Position numbers and translations under genes: made by a program
Source of the DNA: Pyrenochaeta sp. MPI-SDFR-AT-0127
Taxonomy: Eukaryota; Ascomycota; Dothideomycetes; Pleosporales; Cucurbitariaceae
Direction of reading: 5' to 3'
Assembly (NCBI GenBank): GCA_020747015.1
Contig: JAGTJM010000004.1
Location: 124,001-188,000 of the forward strand
Length of the DNA stretch: 64,000 nucleotides
In this document: positions 1-13,379 of the stretch, one piece after another
Numbering within the stretch: position 1 is the stretch's first letter
Layout: every line of letters starts with the position of its first letter
Notes under the pieces: generated by a model
The model's database searches: none
What the model saw: only the letters and a program-made list of their open reading frames with translations
Told to the model about the DNA's origin: nothing

Positions 1-1256
1 GTCCACGTTGTACAAACCAATTATTCATTCTCCTTGAATTTCTGTTACTATCACACTCACCACTCAGAGGTTCCATCATCTTCCATCCATCTCGCTGGCC
101 CATCACCGTCTCGAGACTCACATCCACTCGCAGATATCCCCGCTCCTGGGTCTTTTAATCTCTCTACTATTCCTTATTCAAGCTCATTGTTTCGCGCTTT
201 GCGTATGTTTTGGTGAGCAGAGTTGTGAAGGGACAAACTCGTCAACGCACACCGATTGGCGTGCCTTTTCTTACTTTCACCGTCCTCCTGATTTACCGGC
301 CACAGAACCCCCCAGAAATTTTGAAAAAGAAAAACATCTGATCGGCGACATCGCGATTCGAACCTGTGGTTTTTCGCCAACTCCACCAAATGACTTGAGC
401 CTGGGCAAAAAAGAACCTAAGCGCGAGAGGCATATGCTAAACCCGTCGAGGGCCAGCTGCTTCGAATAGGTGAGTAGAAGGCAGATGAACTCTCAGGGAA
501 CGGATGTTTTGACGGCTGTCTCTCGACGCAAACCTTCGCAATCGCTCTGTTCTTCTACTTCTTGTTAACGATGGAAGATTTGGTAGATCTTAAGATCAAA
601 TAGAAGAACACAATGGATTGTTGACAATAAGTGAGGTACGGTCTTGTTAGGGCGAGGTGAAGCTGTGCGTGAAAGTGACAATAATTTGTGTTGGGCCGTT
701 TGGCACAGCGGCTTCAGTCTTTCACTTCGCTTTCGATAGAGTGTAGATTTGCTTGCGCCGAGTTCACTACCCGATACTGGTTATGAAAACGCTTGTTATG
801 TGAAGACTGTTAGAGAAGACGATAATAATTCAAGGCCGGATATGAATTTGGAGTCCAAAGTCAAGCACGGCAATGGAGATCCCAAGTAGGATCAAAAACT
901 AAAGGCACAAGTCGTAAGCTCAAGTTTTGCTGCCTATCCACTACATATCTTGCAAGCAATGGCAAGTTCACAATGATTCCTGTGTTGCAGAACATAGCTA
1001 ACGCCTCTAAATTCAATGTGAGAAGCGTAACAAAGTCAAACAATTGTAGTATGCCGTACATGTGGAATACCATGCTGTATATATGCATTTGCTAAGACCT
1101 CGAATGAACCAGGGTTTTCTCTCTAGATTGCCAGAGTTCCCCAAAACGCCATGCATAATGCTGCAATTGATAATAGTAGCACGTCTAAAAACCCTCAACT
1201 TTCCAGGCTGCGCAAGCCATCGCTACGTGCCTTCTTTCGCCAGAGATTGATGTATC
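1..1256. other. Intergenic, no gene recognised
   Basis: I see no convincing reading frame here. Short open frames are present but lack coherent composition or splice partners. A B-box-like GGTTCGAATC lies on the minus strand near 350-361, but no tRNA fold can be built around it. Confidence 0.5.
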
Positions 1257-2127
1257 TCATCCATCCACGTACGGTGGCGGCCCTTCACCTCTTTCATAAA
1301 CTGGCACTGGGTCCCTCATCTCCTCGTCGCCACCGCCCTGGGGTAACACACAATCGCTCACGTCAACAAACAATACTACCTTCGTTACTCCTGTGTTTGT
1401 GTCTCTTTCTACTCTGCCCATTCGCCCCATGTCCTTGCAGATAGTCTTATTCACAGCATGAACGAGGTGCTCTTTCTTCAGCGCCTCATGAAAGCGAAAT
1501 TCCAACGTGACTTGGTCTGCTATTAAGACATCAGGGCTTGACCACGTTGGAAGCGGGGCGTTTGATGTGTATCGTATGATTCGTAGCAGGCGCATGTATT
1601 TACTGATTAACCCAAGTGGACTCGCTGGCAGAGGGCGAGGGTCCATGGGAAACGGTGTGTGGGTGGTGCCAAATTTGTCTTTGGAATCGCAGTCAGTCTT
1701 CCATGTGAGAAGGTATCTTGGGTATATTTCAACTGCACTTACCGAACGCAGCGATACTATCAACAAAGTCTTGCACCAAATTGCCCACCACTGCAGTTCT
1801 TCTCTCCTCCTGTGAACTGTCCTCCTGGGCCATGGGCGCCGTCTGTTGGACAACATTACTTGTTGGTGCTATTGCCTGTATCTGGTGCCTACGCTCTCTC
1901 TCTTGTTTCTTTCTTATGACAACCTCACGTGCCCAGATCTCCATGAGTTCAACCCTCCACTCCGTACGGTTCTTCTCCTTCTCGCGACGCCTGATCTCGG
2001 CGATATACTGTGACTCATGGGGGTGCACATCAACTCGGCATCCCCAAGTGCAAAAATCTTGTGCGATAAAGTTGTGAGTAGTCAGAAAAGGTCGGATATG
2101 GTTGGTAGTATGTATAAGGTAATACAT
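1257..2127 (-). CDS. Hypothetical protein with charged helical region and C-terminal PPPY motif
   Basis: I propose two exons on the minus strand, 2127-1743 and 1678-1257, joined by a 64-nt intron (donor GTAAGT, acceptor CCAAAG, branch-like CTGAC shortly before the acceptor). The splice keeps frame and gives about 268 residues. The N-terminal half is very rich in Arg, Glu and Lys (around residues 43-80) and is probably a long helix or coiled coil. The second half looks like a folded domain with little low complexity. The protein ends in a PPPY motif, the core bound by WW domains such as those of Nedd4/Rsp5 ubiquitin ligases. I do not recognise the family. The first ATG at 2127 may be wrong: residues 1-25 look less coding-like, and another 5' exon is possible. 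It is convergent with nothing and lies downstream of PAG1 on the same strand. Confidence 0.5.
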
Positions 2128-3740
2128 CGGTGCTGAGCTGTAAGGGTCTACCTCAAGTTGGGTGATGCTATGCGCACTTAGGATTGTTTTCAGAGTTTCA
2201 TATATAGCTATAAGCGCTCAAATTCACCGCAGATTTTGGTTTGCATTGTGTGCGCCAGCATGGCCGCTCTTCAGGTGTTCGGTCAAGTGAAGTAACGAGG
2301 CGTGAAAACACACCGCTGAGATCTACTTCCGTTGCGGTTCACATCTGCAACCCCAAAACGGACTCACCGTCACGCAAACTAGCTGTATTATGGCGGTGCA
2401 TGCAGGAATCGTCTAGTACTATCGTCTCAGCCTCAACTGAGTCTGGACCGAAGGCGCCTGGAAGGCGACTGCTCGGCTCTTTTTTCTGCACAGCACTGTA
2501 GCTTTGACCGAAAACACAAGCTTGCTGCAGGGGGACCACGATGTTGTGCGAGAGAAAGCGAACGTGTCATACAATGAGGAGTGCTAGACCTCGTTTACGC
2601 GCTAAGCGTTCAGCTGTATGCAATCTCATGCACCACAACGTCCGTTTCAGCTCTGATGGCTGGCCAAATCTGTAGACCTCTCCTAGTTCCACAATCTGCC
2701 AAAGCGGACTGCCACCAGCCAGCCACCAGCTTGTCTTCCTGCATAGTATCCATTTTAGCCACAAGGGACGCATATTGTTGTGTATTGGTATTGCTCGCTT
2801 GAAGTACTGGCAGTGTAGCTCATCGTACTCCAATGCAATATGTCACTGCAACACGCGCACTAGTAATTGAACGTAGCACGACGAGCAAACGAGGAGATCT
2901 TTCAAGCAAATAGAAAATTGTGATTGTAACCAACCGGCCACGTTAGCCCACCAAACGAAACAAATAAGTAGCTAAAACTATAGGTTTTAGGCTAGCTCGC
3001 GCCTCTTCGGAAGCTACGAAAGACTGCGGGATGAAAAGAAACTTGGTGGCTTCAACAAGTTCTGTGTCTTGGCTGGCTCATTGTCCATTTCAGGCCATTA
3101 GATTCTCATCGTGCGTAGATGTCGGCATCTATGTCCCATTCTGCCGCTTTGTCGGATCTGTGGCTTGGTACATGTTCTGCAGCGCTCAGCGAAGCATGGG
3201 CCACGAAACGACATCATCATTGAGAATACTGATCCGATTGACCCCGAGACTTGTGATTTACCTTCTGTATTATTACGCCAGAGACCTACGTTGAGTTTCC
3301 GCTATGGCGACTATCTGTATCAACTACGCTCACCTTATTATCAGTGCTAATTGCCAGTAGCCTGAAACAGATACTACAAATATCACTTGTGGCCCGTGAA
3401 GCGCTTACACACTACTTTGCTTGCACCATTGGTTGGGGCTTTGATTAATCCAATGGGCAGTATGCCCACAAAGAGACAGTTGTAACAAATATGCTAGGTG
3501 GTTAAGTTGGCACCTGTCAATTCATCTGGATTATTATTGATCTGGTATCTCGCAAAAAGAGCGTTGGTATGTGCAACTCCATACATGCTGCTAAAAATTA
3601 CCCAGCCCTAAATGAAAAAAAAAAAACATTAACCTTAAATATCCAGACTCCACTCATAGTGCTGTTCCCATTTTTAAACTTTGCCTTCGTACATGCATAC
3701 ATTACATCCTCGATGGTAACGTCATTAGACGTGACTGATG
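2128..3740. other. Intergenic, no gene recognised
   Basis: This stretch lies between the hypothetical gene at 1257-2127 and the 3' end of PAG1. It should hold the promoter of the former and the 3' UTR of the latter. I see no extended coding frame, tRNA or repeat. Confidence 0.5.
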
Positions 3741-6700
3741 TTAAAGATCTGCGCTCTTAGGGTTCACTAAGTAGATATCCGGCACTTTGGGAACCTGCGG
3801 ACTCTTTTGCAAAGCCAATTTGATCGCTTCCCTTGCCTTTACGCTTTCTTTTGCGTCGCCACCGCCACCTGTCAATCTCCTCATACCGCTTCTGAACCTA
3901 CTTCTGGTGTCATGTGCGGCCGGTTTTACTACTTGCTCCAGATTAAAGTTTCCTGTCTTGTCTGTGCTGCTCGAGCGACCCGTAGTATACTCATCATCTG
4001 AGAATGGCTCTCCATGCTCATCTAGGGCTGCTGAAGATAGCGATGGTGAGATGCGTTGAATCTGATTGGGCGCCGATGGTGAGGTCACAGAGCGGGCGTG
4101 CAGGCCTGGGCGACCGGGCATGTTGCTTGTTGATGCAAGCGCAGTTGTGGAAGAGGCGAACGAACTGAATGCCCCGGGTGTCATGACGCCGGGATCTCTG
4201 GCTGGAGAAAGCTTCACATCAGAAATGAAGCCAGACTGGAAGGATGTAACGCTGGCGTTGCGCGTAAGCGACTTGTGGAGGATCGGCGCAGTTTGCTGAT
4301 CGTAGAGATTCTCGCGCATGTCGTGCGAGTAGGGTCCGTTCATATAGCGACTTGAAGAAGTGAAATGGGGAAGATCAGTCAAAGTCTCGGCATCATCATC
4401 GTCTTCAAAGAAGTCGTCTAGGCTGTCGAGCTTCATAACCAGCTCCCCAATATGACTGTCTCCGCGCGTGTCTTCAGACGTCATGGTAGCTGTTCGGTAG
4501 TCCGACAAGGGGCTGAAGGGAAATTCTTCTTGCCTAAATTCAATCTTTGGTGTCTCTGTATCTGGTATATCACCATCGTCGAGGTTTCCACAAGTGTAAA
4601 AGACGGCATGCACATTGGCTCTCGTGAGATGTGAATGATGGGCAGGCATTGGTATGGACCAACCGCTTTCTTCAGGAATGCCGTACAACGACTGTGTTTT
4701 CTCGAATTGTTTCTTGTAGCCTCTGCTTGAGTGTGATCCAGCCATACTCATGCGCATATGCTGCTTTTCGAAGGGTGTAGGCGTGCTGCTTGTCATATTG
4801 AGATTGATGACAAAGTCGAGGACGCGCAAAGCCTGAGGGCAGAATTCGCTCTGCAATAGCCTCAGGAGAGGTGATATAAGGTCAGGTCCTTTCGAGGCTA
4901 TCTCGGGTTTTCGCATATCGATCTCGGGTAACACAACACAGAGTACTTCCATTGTGTTCATCTTCATCCAAGCATTCTTGTTTGTTAGAAGGCTGAGGAG
5001 GAAGACCAGACTCCCGAATTCTAGGTCGGGAAAGAATGCTGATCGAACTGCAGTCATTACCTGTGCGAGAAAGTCCTTCTCTTGGCGATATCTCTTCATT
5101 GCTAAGGCGGTCAAAGCATCTGCAAGTGCATTACACTGGTATTGTTCTTCAGCTACCCGGGCCAGTACCTCAGCACTGTTCCTGATGCCTGGATCCTTGG
5201 CTGCTGGATCAAACGACCGTAAGAATTTTGGCAAATTGGCAAGGATGGTAAATACCAGGCGGCTGTCGTTGCCAACAATTCGGCTAGATGGTAAAACCAC
5301 CAGTCTCTCAAGAATGCGTAGAGATCGGTCCAAGCATACACTTGATCTAATGCCCTTATAGGTGAGCTGAGCTAGACCTTCGAACTTGCCTTCCCACTTT
5401 TCTGGGCATGTGTCCTCGAGGATTTCGAGAACAGTAAGATCGCCAAGGTCTAGCTTGTCTAGGAATCTATCAAGCATGAGAAGGCTTTCCATGAACTCGC
5501 CCTCATGTATGGTATCCAAGCAAGCACATGTAGTCCAGAAGAGCTGAGGATATTGAATGAGATCTTCTGGCGCCAATGCTTCAATGATTGCTCGTAGAGT
5601 CGTTAATATCTCCATCGAGAACGTCTGTATATCACTCTCTTCGTCCGAAATGGTATTGGAAAGTCTTGCAAGCATATCAGAAAGCATTTGCTGGTCGAGT
5701 GAGCTGAGGATGCAGCGGAAGAGTTGAAATGATCGGCATGCAAGATGACGCACCGGGCACGATGTTGCCCAGTTCAAAGCCACCCTTCCCCAAGCCTCTC
5801 GGAGGCCAGGATAGGCAAGCGAGAAGAACTTCAAGACTTCGCCTGCAACATACTCCATGGACTCGGGAACTTTGGAGCTAGTGTCTTCAGTGTCTTTGCC
5901 ATTCTTGTCATCGTAATTCCAGACCACTTTAGTGTCATGTTGTCGGACGCTCTCGACAAAGTCTTCAATAGACCTCTTGTCAATGCCCGAGGTGTCGTCA
6001 TCAATCTTAGAGATAACAAGCTCGTGGATTAAATGTACAAGCATTTCTCGAGCTTGATCTTGAACCACAGGAGTATAGTGATCCCAAAGTACAAGAACAA
6101 CTTGCATAAGCAAAGGGATATGCTCGCTGCTAACTTGTACAGGCGATACCATAAGATCGACTAACAATATGAGGCATATCTGACCTAAAGCGAAACCAGA
6201 CTACATTTGTCAGCTTTGAAAGACTCATGTAGCACGTCGATGCTCACCTGCTTATTGCTGCTTGGAAGCAAAGCGCTCAAATCAGCAAGATATGGAAGAT
6301 TGGCAGCGTCTGGGGGAGGTGGTATTGGCTCGCGTTTCTCACTGACCATAGATCGGGGGTTGATCTGTAGAAGTAGAAATTCCACCACTTTCAGTCCAGC
6401 TGGCGTGCTGGACAAATGTACTACGATTTGCTTCGAAAAATCGACATAATTCTGCTCTCGCTTATCCAAGCAGAGGTTGATAATAAAATTTAGAATGAGC
6501 TGCACGTTCCCGCCGTATGGTCCGGTCGCCAAGGCTTGCCAAAGAGCTTGAATCTCGTTGTGCAATGCATTGCCGCAGCGAACAGTAATCTCGAAGAGGT
6601 TCACAAGAAGCATATAGGAATAGGCGGTAGGTCCGCCGTCGGGATTCACCTGGAGCTCAACAGTTTGGACCCATGGTAACATTGCGGCGACCATGTTGCG

Positions 6701-9700
6701 CTGATGGTCAGGCTGTAGCTCCTTGAAGTAGAAAGAGAACTGCGAGAAGACCAAAAACGCAAGCTCCGAGTGTTGTTTGGCAAGCCTGCGCGACGATTCG
6801 AACTGGGCAAGCTTATAGACGGCAATTGTCTTGTCAGAGATGCTAATGTCAAGGTCTTGCAATTTTGAATTCTTCTGTTCTCGAGCTTCGAGTGTTCTTA
6901 GCAATCGAGCCGACTTCATGCGTATGGCGCTGTTCTCGTGTCCTAGGGTATAAAGTCCTGCACTTAATACCTTCCAGAAAGGTAGCGTGTAGTCTTCGTG
7001 TTGTGTCAGTACTTGTGTCACTACCTCGAAGTAGCTCTCGAGGGACTTGGCAGATTTGGAAAGATAGCACATCTCAATTGCTCGATCCAACAGGTATGGG
7101 TGCTCGCGGTTGTGCAGGATAAGATTTGTCAAAGCTCGACGACCAATTGCATGTGTTCGATCACTGGGAGTCTCGAAAATACTGTCCATCCAAGAGAGCA
7201 TGCGACGAACATCAAATTGAAGCAAGACCTTGCTGTCTGTGGTTATGCTGACGGGCCCACCACACAGCGCAGCCATGGCACTCAGGGCTGCAGTCCGAAG
7301 GTCTCGTTTCTCAATCTCATGTGCGGCGGTTGCAATGCCCTTGTTGCCCAAGTCGAGTTCTCGATCCAGCATAGAGCGCCGCATATGCTCCTCGCGCTGA
7401 CGGATCTGAGGTTGATTTGCCGAGTACCCGCACCACTCTTCCATTAAGGTGAAGGCTGCCTTGCGCGCTTGAAATGGCATCCACTGGAGAGGATCGCTTG
7501 TTCTATTGATGCCTTCGAAGAGGACTTCGACTAGCCCACAATAATGTGTACGGAGCTTGTGAAACTTCCAATCGGCCTGGACTTCCGTGTCGCTGAGAAA
7601 AATTCTGAGATCTTTCGTGTAATTCACGAGGTTGTTCACAATCCACTCATCATTATAAGCCTCAGGAAGCTTCAAGAATTGTGACGTCAATTTGTAGACG
7701 TGGGTGATTTCGGTTCGAAGATGATCTGTGCGGTAGTTCGTAACGCGTGGACTGCTGATATTTCGATTATGAGTTCCTAGACGCGTTTTGGCCTCTTCAG
7801 CGCACGCAGCTACTATACCCTGAAGAGATTCGAGTAACGTGCGGTACAAATTTAGATTGACAGACCCAAGACCGATGACAGCGGCATCCCTTATGGCAGT
7901 ATTGTCCACCGACAACAGCGGTAGGACTTTGGCAAACAGCTCGGTGGCAGTGTGTAGTTTGTTTGAGCTCTTTTGCGAAGACTTGGAGCTTTTCCGGGAA
8001 TGCTGTGCCAGTTGACTCTGCGCGGCCGCCAAAGCGGTCGGTCCCAGGTGGGTCAATGTTGTGAAGGCGAAAATCAGATAAAGTTTCCATTGCTCGATGA
8101 CAATCTCGGGTGAAGTGGAAGCAAGGCGCCCACTAACCTTACCGGTCGCAGGCTCGAATGGCGAGTACGGAGTCGCGCGTTGTCCTTCGGCAAGAGAAAG
8201 GAGTGTTCGATGCATCTGGGAGAGCCTGGCGCAGACAATGTCCCTTGTAAGTGTGACGGCAAAAGGACAAACCTCAAAGCTGATGCGAACCAAATTCGGA
8301 AAGATCTTAAACCAGAGCGTGGAATCATATGGTACATCACTACTGCAGAGCTCTACTAAAGTGCTCTGCACATTACTTTTCCGCATGCCACGTTGAAGGC
8401 GACTTCGTTCAGCAAGCGACAGCTTCTCGTCGCTGATGTCCATGACTTTCTGAGGGCTGCCTTCCATCACTCGAATGACACGAGTGTTTGATCCGCCCAG
8501 TGCCGTGTCGAATTCGGTGATGAGGCGAAGCACAGTGACGGCATAAGCTCGTACTCGGCGGGATGGTGAACACAAGAAGAAAAGACCATGTGACTCAACC
8601 TCATCAACATGGGCCCAGACTGAGGAAAGATCGAGTTGAATGGCTCGGTTGCCAGACCCGTCATCTGGTGTATCTAACGCTGCTTTGCGCGTCTTTTGCT
8701 TTATCTCTTCGATCCAGATCTGAAGCAACTCGACATAAAGCTTCAAAGTGCTTTCGATGTGGCCAGCACCAAGCATACCTCCGTCTGACATAGTAGCATA
8801 GCGGTCATCGAAGTTGAAAATAAATCGAGCAAAGCCGATTGTAACTTGCTGTGCATGTGATTGGCGTGCTATTGACTTGAGTGACTGTGCTGACGAAACG
8901 GCGATATTTGCTTGAACATGGGCGGTTCCAGTACACAATAGGTTGATGAGCGAATTGAAGGGAATGTGTGGAGACAAGCAACGAGGCAATGCCTGCACAG
9001 CGACATGTAATAGGTCGTAGAACCCTTGCCGAGGATCTGTGGAGGTCTGGTGGTCCTCACGTCGACTGAAACTGAAGGCTTCAGACATGGGGGTCTTTGG
9101 TGTCTGCAGCGAGAATTTCTCGTCGAGCACAGCCTGTCCACCAAATGCGTTGTCGCAGATGATGGTTATTTCTCCCAATATCTTGCAGAAACGGACATAG
9201 TACTCTTTGGCTACTTCGGCAAATCCGCTGAAATTCACAGGCCGAGAGAGACGCTCTTCCTTTAGTAGAGAAGACTTGAGCGGCAGATGTTGCACAGGTC
9301 GTGGACTATTTGGAAGAGCCGGTACTTCGATTGACTGTGCATTCGGGTCGTAATCGAAAGTTACAGGAAACGGTGGCTGCTGTGTATTTTCCAAGTCTGC
9401 CATAATGGCAAGGAACGAACGAATCCCGATGACCATGCGATCAGGCTCCAGATTCTCGACGCGGAGTTCTCGACCAGAGGTAAAAAGTTCAGAATTGAGC
9501 AACGGAAAGATAATGGTCTTGAAGCAAAGGTCCTGGTATTTGAATCCGATAATCCGTGTGAGTTGAATTAGTGGTTCTGCAATGGCGGGTTCTGTGGAGA
9601 GATACGAACGCCTTCCTGGTTGAAAAACCATTCGGATGATATCCTCCAAGCGTCGCACTGCAACGTTTGGCGGCTCGGTTCCTCTTCTATACAGGTATGT

Positions 9701-11690
9701 CCACACCAGTCGGCCGATGCCGCGAAGGGCTATAGCTCTGGTCGCACGCTCTTTCAACTTTGGTTGGGTTGACAACGCAAGCGCGAGCCATTGTGATAAA
9801 AAGCCCTCCGTTGGAGAGGCACATAGGATGGCCGTCATCAGAGGGAACGCTTCATGCCAGTGCTTAGGTTTGCCAAGCAGTATCGCAGTGCGCTGTTTTA
9901 GCATGTCGATAACGACTTTCCATTTTGGCGAATTGATCTCTGTGGTGGCACTTGATGCGATGCGTAGGAGCAATTCCCTCAAAACTTGACAGAAAGCGTA
10001 CTTGATCGGCTGCCCGTGAGCATTGGTGTACAGTTTCGCGGCCGAAAGCATGAAATCGCACGTACGGTCCCATGCATCCTCTGGATAAGATTGGACTTTT
10101 AGGTACCTCAAGGCACGGATGAGTAAGGCACCCTTGGCTTCATGGTCTCTGTTGTACTGGCCTTTGATGGACAGATGGCCGTCTACTATCTTAAGGTCGG
10201 CGATGAATTTTTCCTGCACATGCTCAAAAATAAGTCCACTCAGCACACCAAGCAGCTGGCTGTATATGGTCCAATTAGCCAGATTCAAGGGAGAAATTTC
10301 GACGAGGTCAGGGTCGACAGTGCTTAGTTGTCCGTAGAAAAGGCCGAGAAGACGATCAGCCATGTCGAAGGTGAGGTTCTGTAAATCGGTCTGGCTCATA
10401 ATCTCAATAAGAACACGGCAAAGTATGTAGGTTGAGACGGTCGAACGCTGTTCCGCCTGGGTGACGGTTTGCTGCAGGGCGAGCATGTGCTCAGGACCAG
10501 AGGATATAGATGTGGTAGATTGGTGGTCTAGGTGGTGGTGCAGTGGCTCCGTGTTCCGACGAGGCAGGACGGACTGGGGTAGCGATGTACCTTGTCGAGC
10601 ATTGAGCAGCTGTGAGCGCTGCTTGGAGGCTTCTTCGCTTTTTGCCTTGCGCCACAGCATGATGGTGTCTATGAGAGGCTTGGGCTTGTGGCGTGCAATG
10701 TGACCGAGAGCGGCTATAAGCTGGTCGAAGTTGGCGTCGACTCCAGGTCCGCAGACAAACTCGACTCTGGCCTCAGGCTGCCCCCGGTCCGTCATGCACT
10801 GGTTGATCTTTTGCTCAGCCTGGCTGATGAAGGAGTTGAAAAGATGGTGCAATGCGTATTCTCCGACGGTCTTGAGCTCGTGGGCTTGCTGGTGATGGCG
10901 GGACTGAGAGCGGTGGTGGTGATGGCCCTTCCGCGAGGACCTGGCACTCGGTGCCCGCTCAGGCTTGCGTTGGGATACGCTGCCATCGCTGGGGACTGCT
11001 TGGGATCCGGCATGGTTGTGTCCGTTGGCAGTGTTTGAAGCAGCAAGTATCCCATTTGCCGCAAAGGCCTCCGCTATCGATTCCTGCGACATGACGGCTC
11101 CATCGAGAGTGCTGGCGGCAGAGGCAATGATTTGTGGGCTCAGCGGGCTGGTGGCGGGCGAGTTGACAAAGCTGGTGTTCCTGGAATGCTGGATGCCATG
11201 CACTATGGAGGTGTTGCGGTTGTGGGCGTAGGAGCCCGAGGGCTTGCGCTCCAGCGTGCCCAAGGTGCGGTCAGGGCTCGAGTTACTGCTGGCGGCGGCG
11301 GCAACAGCAGGCGTCTGCGAGCGCGGCGAGGCAATGCGTGAAGAGGCCGTCAGCGCCCTACCGCGTGTCTGGCTGGGCTCGCGGGAGGCCGAGGAGGGGT
11401 TGTCTATATGGTGCGACACATTCCCAGCAGCCGGTCGAGCTTGCAGAAGGGGGAAGGCCGCTGGCAGACACAAGGACGGGTCAGCGAAACAGCGTTGCAG
11501 AGAAAAGCAGATTGGACGTCTGAATAAGCTCAAACATGACACAGCGCGGCCATGGGTGCGGGCGTGAAAACACCCAGGCGGCGTGCGAAGGGTGTTTCAC
11601 GGCAACTCGCAAGGTTTGAGGACGGCATCATCATGGTCAGCGGAAAAAGAAAAGGCGGCTACTCACACATGCCGCTCTCGCCTGGCTCAT
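3741..11690 (-). CDS. TAO3: Cell morphogenesis protein PAG1/TAO3 (Furry/Mor2 family)
   Basis: This is a very large HEAT/ARM-like scaffold of the RAM (Ndr/LATS kinase) network, which controls polarised growth and cell separation. Two long frames join across a 68-nt intron at 6247-6180 (donor GTGAGC, acceptor GTCAG), giving ...NKQ/ICLILLVDLM. The main exon is 11460-6248 and the last exon is 6179-3741. The long frame has no sensible ATG at its 5' end. I propose a tiny first exon, 11690-11669 (MSQARAA...), spliced to an acceptor TGCCAG just before 11460, which keeps frame and gives about 2557 residues, near what I recall for filamentous-fungal homologues. The donor used (GTGTGA) is imperfect, so the N-terminus is tentative. 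Residues up to about 230 are Ser/Pro/His-rich and probably disordered (a poly-His/Arg stretch is visible). The core is helical and hydrophobic throughout. The C-terminal 300 residues are again Ser-rich, as is usual for phosphoregulated tails. It is divergent from the P450 reductase gene. Confidence 0.9.
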
Positions 11691-13379
11691 CTTCTGGGAC
11701 TGGCGGAGAAGACTGCGGGCTATGCGGACTGGCTCACGATGCAGACGGCGCCGGCGTGAGGGAAGCGAAGACTGTCATGGACTGCTTTCATGATGGTGGG
11801 TGTGAGGGCCGGGACCTCCCCTCCCCCCCTTGTGCCTGGCTAGGTCTTTGTTCCTGAATGCTAGCCCGATTGGTGGCCATGATCGTCTATGGCGTCCGGC
11901 ATCACGACGGCTACGGAGATCCACCGAGATTATTCTTGGTCCTCCACGTGCTGCCGCACACGTCTTGCGGAATCGACGACTTCAAAATGTGCTGCCTGTC
12001 TCTGGGGCACACTGGCCACGCTGGTTACGGAGCCGTCACGCCAACTTGGGCCAAGCTGTTGTCCTTGTCGTCCTGGTCAACCCTCATCTGAGCCGCTTGA
12101 CGGCACACCGATAAACGTTCCGCGTTATTTCCAAGTAGCGCAGCATGACGCGGCCGAGAGCACATTGGAGCGCTGTCCACAGGCGGCTGCAGCTTGATCT
12201 ATCGACGCCTTGCAATGACCGACTCTGGCACGTGACATGCATGCTCCCTTGTTCGCAGCATTGAAGCGAGCCTTGTCCAGATGCTTTACTTGCCACATTC
12301 TTGATTAGCGAACCACTCTATGCGAAGAGCGCCCTTGTGCATTACACGCATTGGTTTTTTTGCTTGGGCATGTGTTACTTCGCGCACTGAAAAGCGGCTT
12401 CACAGTTTCGGCGGGGCGGCCAGGGAACTTGGCGTACCCCTCAAGCATGTGATGAAAAGATGCGACGCCCAACTTTTTTGTTGCTCGGCTCACGTGCGCT
12501 CTGGGTGTCTCTCTCACTCTCACTCTCACTCTCGCACACACCGACAGCCACACCATTTCCCTTGGGCTGTGGGCTGACGGTGGTCAGCCAGGCGGAGCAA
12601 CATGGCTTGGAGAATACGGATTTGGAGCTGATTACATGTTCGGAGATTCTGGCTCTCTACAATCCCGGGTTCCGCTGACTGTATCGGCTCCGAATGAATG
12701 CAATGGCCCAGCGTGCACATGTGTGTATATAACGATAGTCAGCTTCTTCAGTCACGTAGTAAGACAGAAGAATTTCACTTGTTGCGCCACACAACCATTG
12801 CCAGCACATTCGTTACCCTTTTTCGGCTTCCTCCAACACATCTCTTTTCCGTCGGCAGTGCATCCTGAGACCATTGTCTACCCCACAAGAGCGGAAGTGT
12901 CTTTAAGAGTGTATGTGGGGTTCTTGGTCAAATTTTGCGGAAAGCCAGCGAGAAGCCGGGAGCAATAGGGTCCTGCCACCAAGCGTGCGGAATTGACGCG
13001 TTCCGACCGAAACACGTCCGAGGCTTCGGCTCCACGGTCGTCCAAGGCATCCGTTGACGGCAGTACGTTTGGCCACATTGCAGCTCCAGGCGCACAAGCT
13101 GCGAAACAAGACAAGAAGAGCGCATTTCCCAGCTCTCGTCAGCTCTGACATCGACGCATAAGCTCGGATCGGGCAGCTGGACCGTGATAAGACCACCCGC
13201 CTAGCGATTTGGGAGACGCACGTCCGCCTCGCATAGCCGATCCACCTTTCCACCGCCTTCCCTGCCCCATACAAATATTACCGTCGCTAGTCCTCTTGCG
13301 GAGAGGACTAAATACCGTGTCAATGTCAGCGCAGCCCCTCAGTGTTCCTCTACCTCTTCCCCTAACGGCCCTCAACAAG
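11691..13379. promoter_or_regulatory. Divergent promoter region between PAG1 and P450 reductase
   Basis: About 1.7 kb separates the two divergent starts and must carry both promoters and 5' UTRs. Visible structure is limited to a CTCACT-type repeat at about 12509-12533. A long open frame runs into the reductase from 13209, but it lacks the family's N-terminal character before the ATG at 13380. Confidence 0.5.
12509..12533 (+). repeat. CTCACT microsatellite
   Basis: About four tandem hexamers of CTCACT with slight interruptions sit in the PAG1/reductase promoter region. Such pyrimidine-rich runs are common in fungal promoters. No function is inferred. Confidence 0.7.

Noticed and set aside
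340..420. Minus-strand tRNA suggested by GGTTCGAATC and a nearby T-run
   Set aside because: The T-stem does not pair, the acceptor has no 5' partner, and the spacing between possible D- and T-arms is too short.
13209..13379. N-terminal extension of the P450 reductase upstream of 13380
   Set aside because: The extra residues lack family character. The ATG at 13380 places the membrane anchor at the very N-terminus and gives the usual length of 695.
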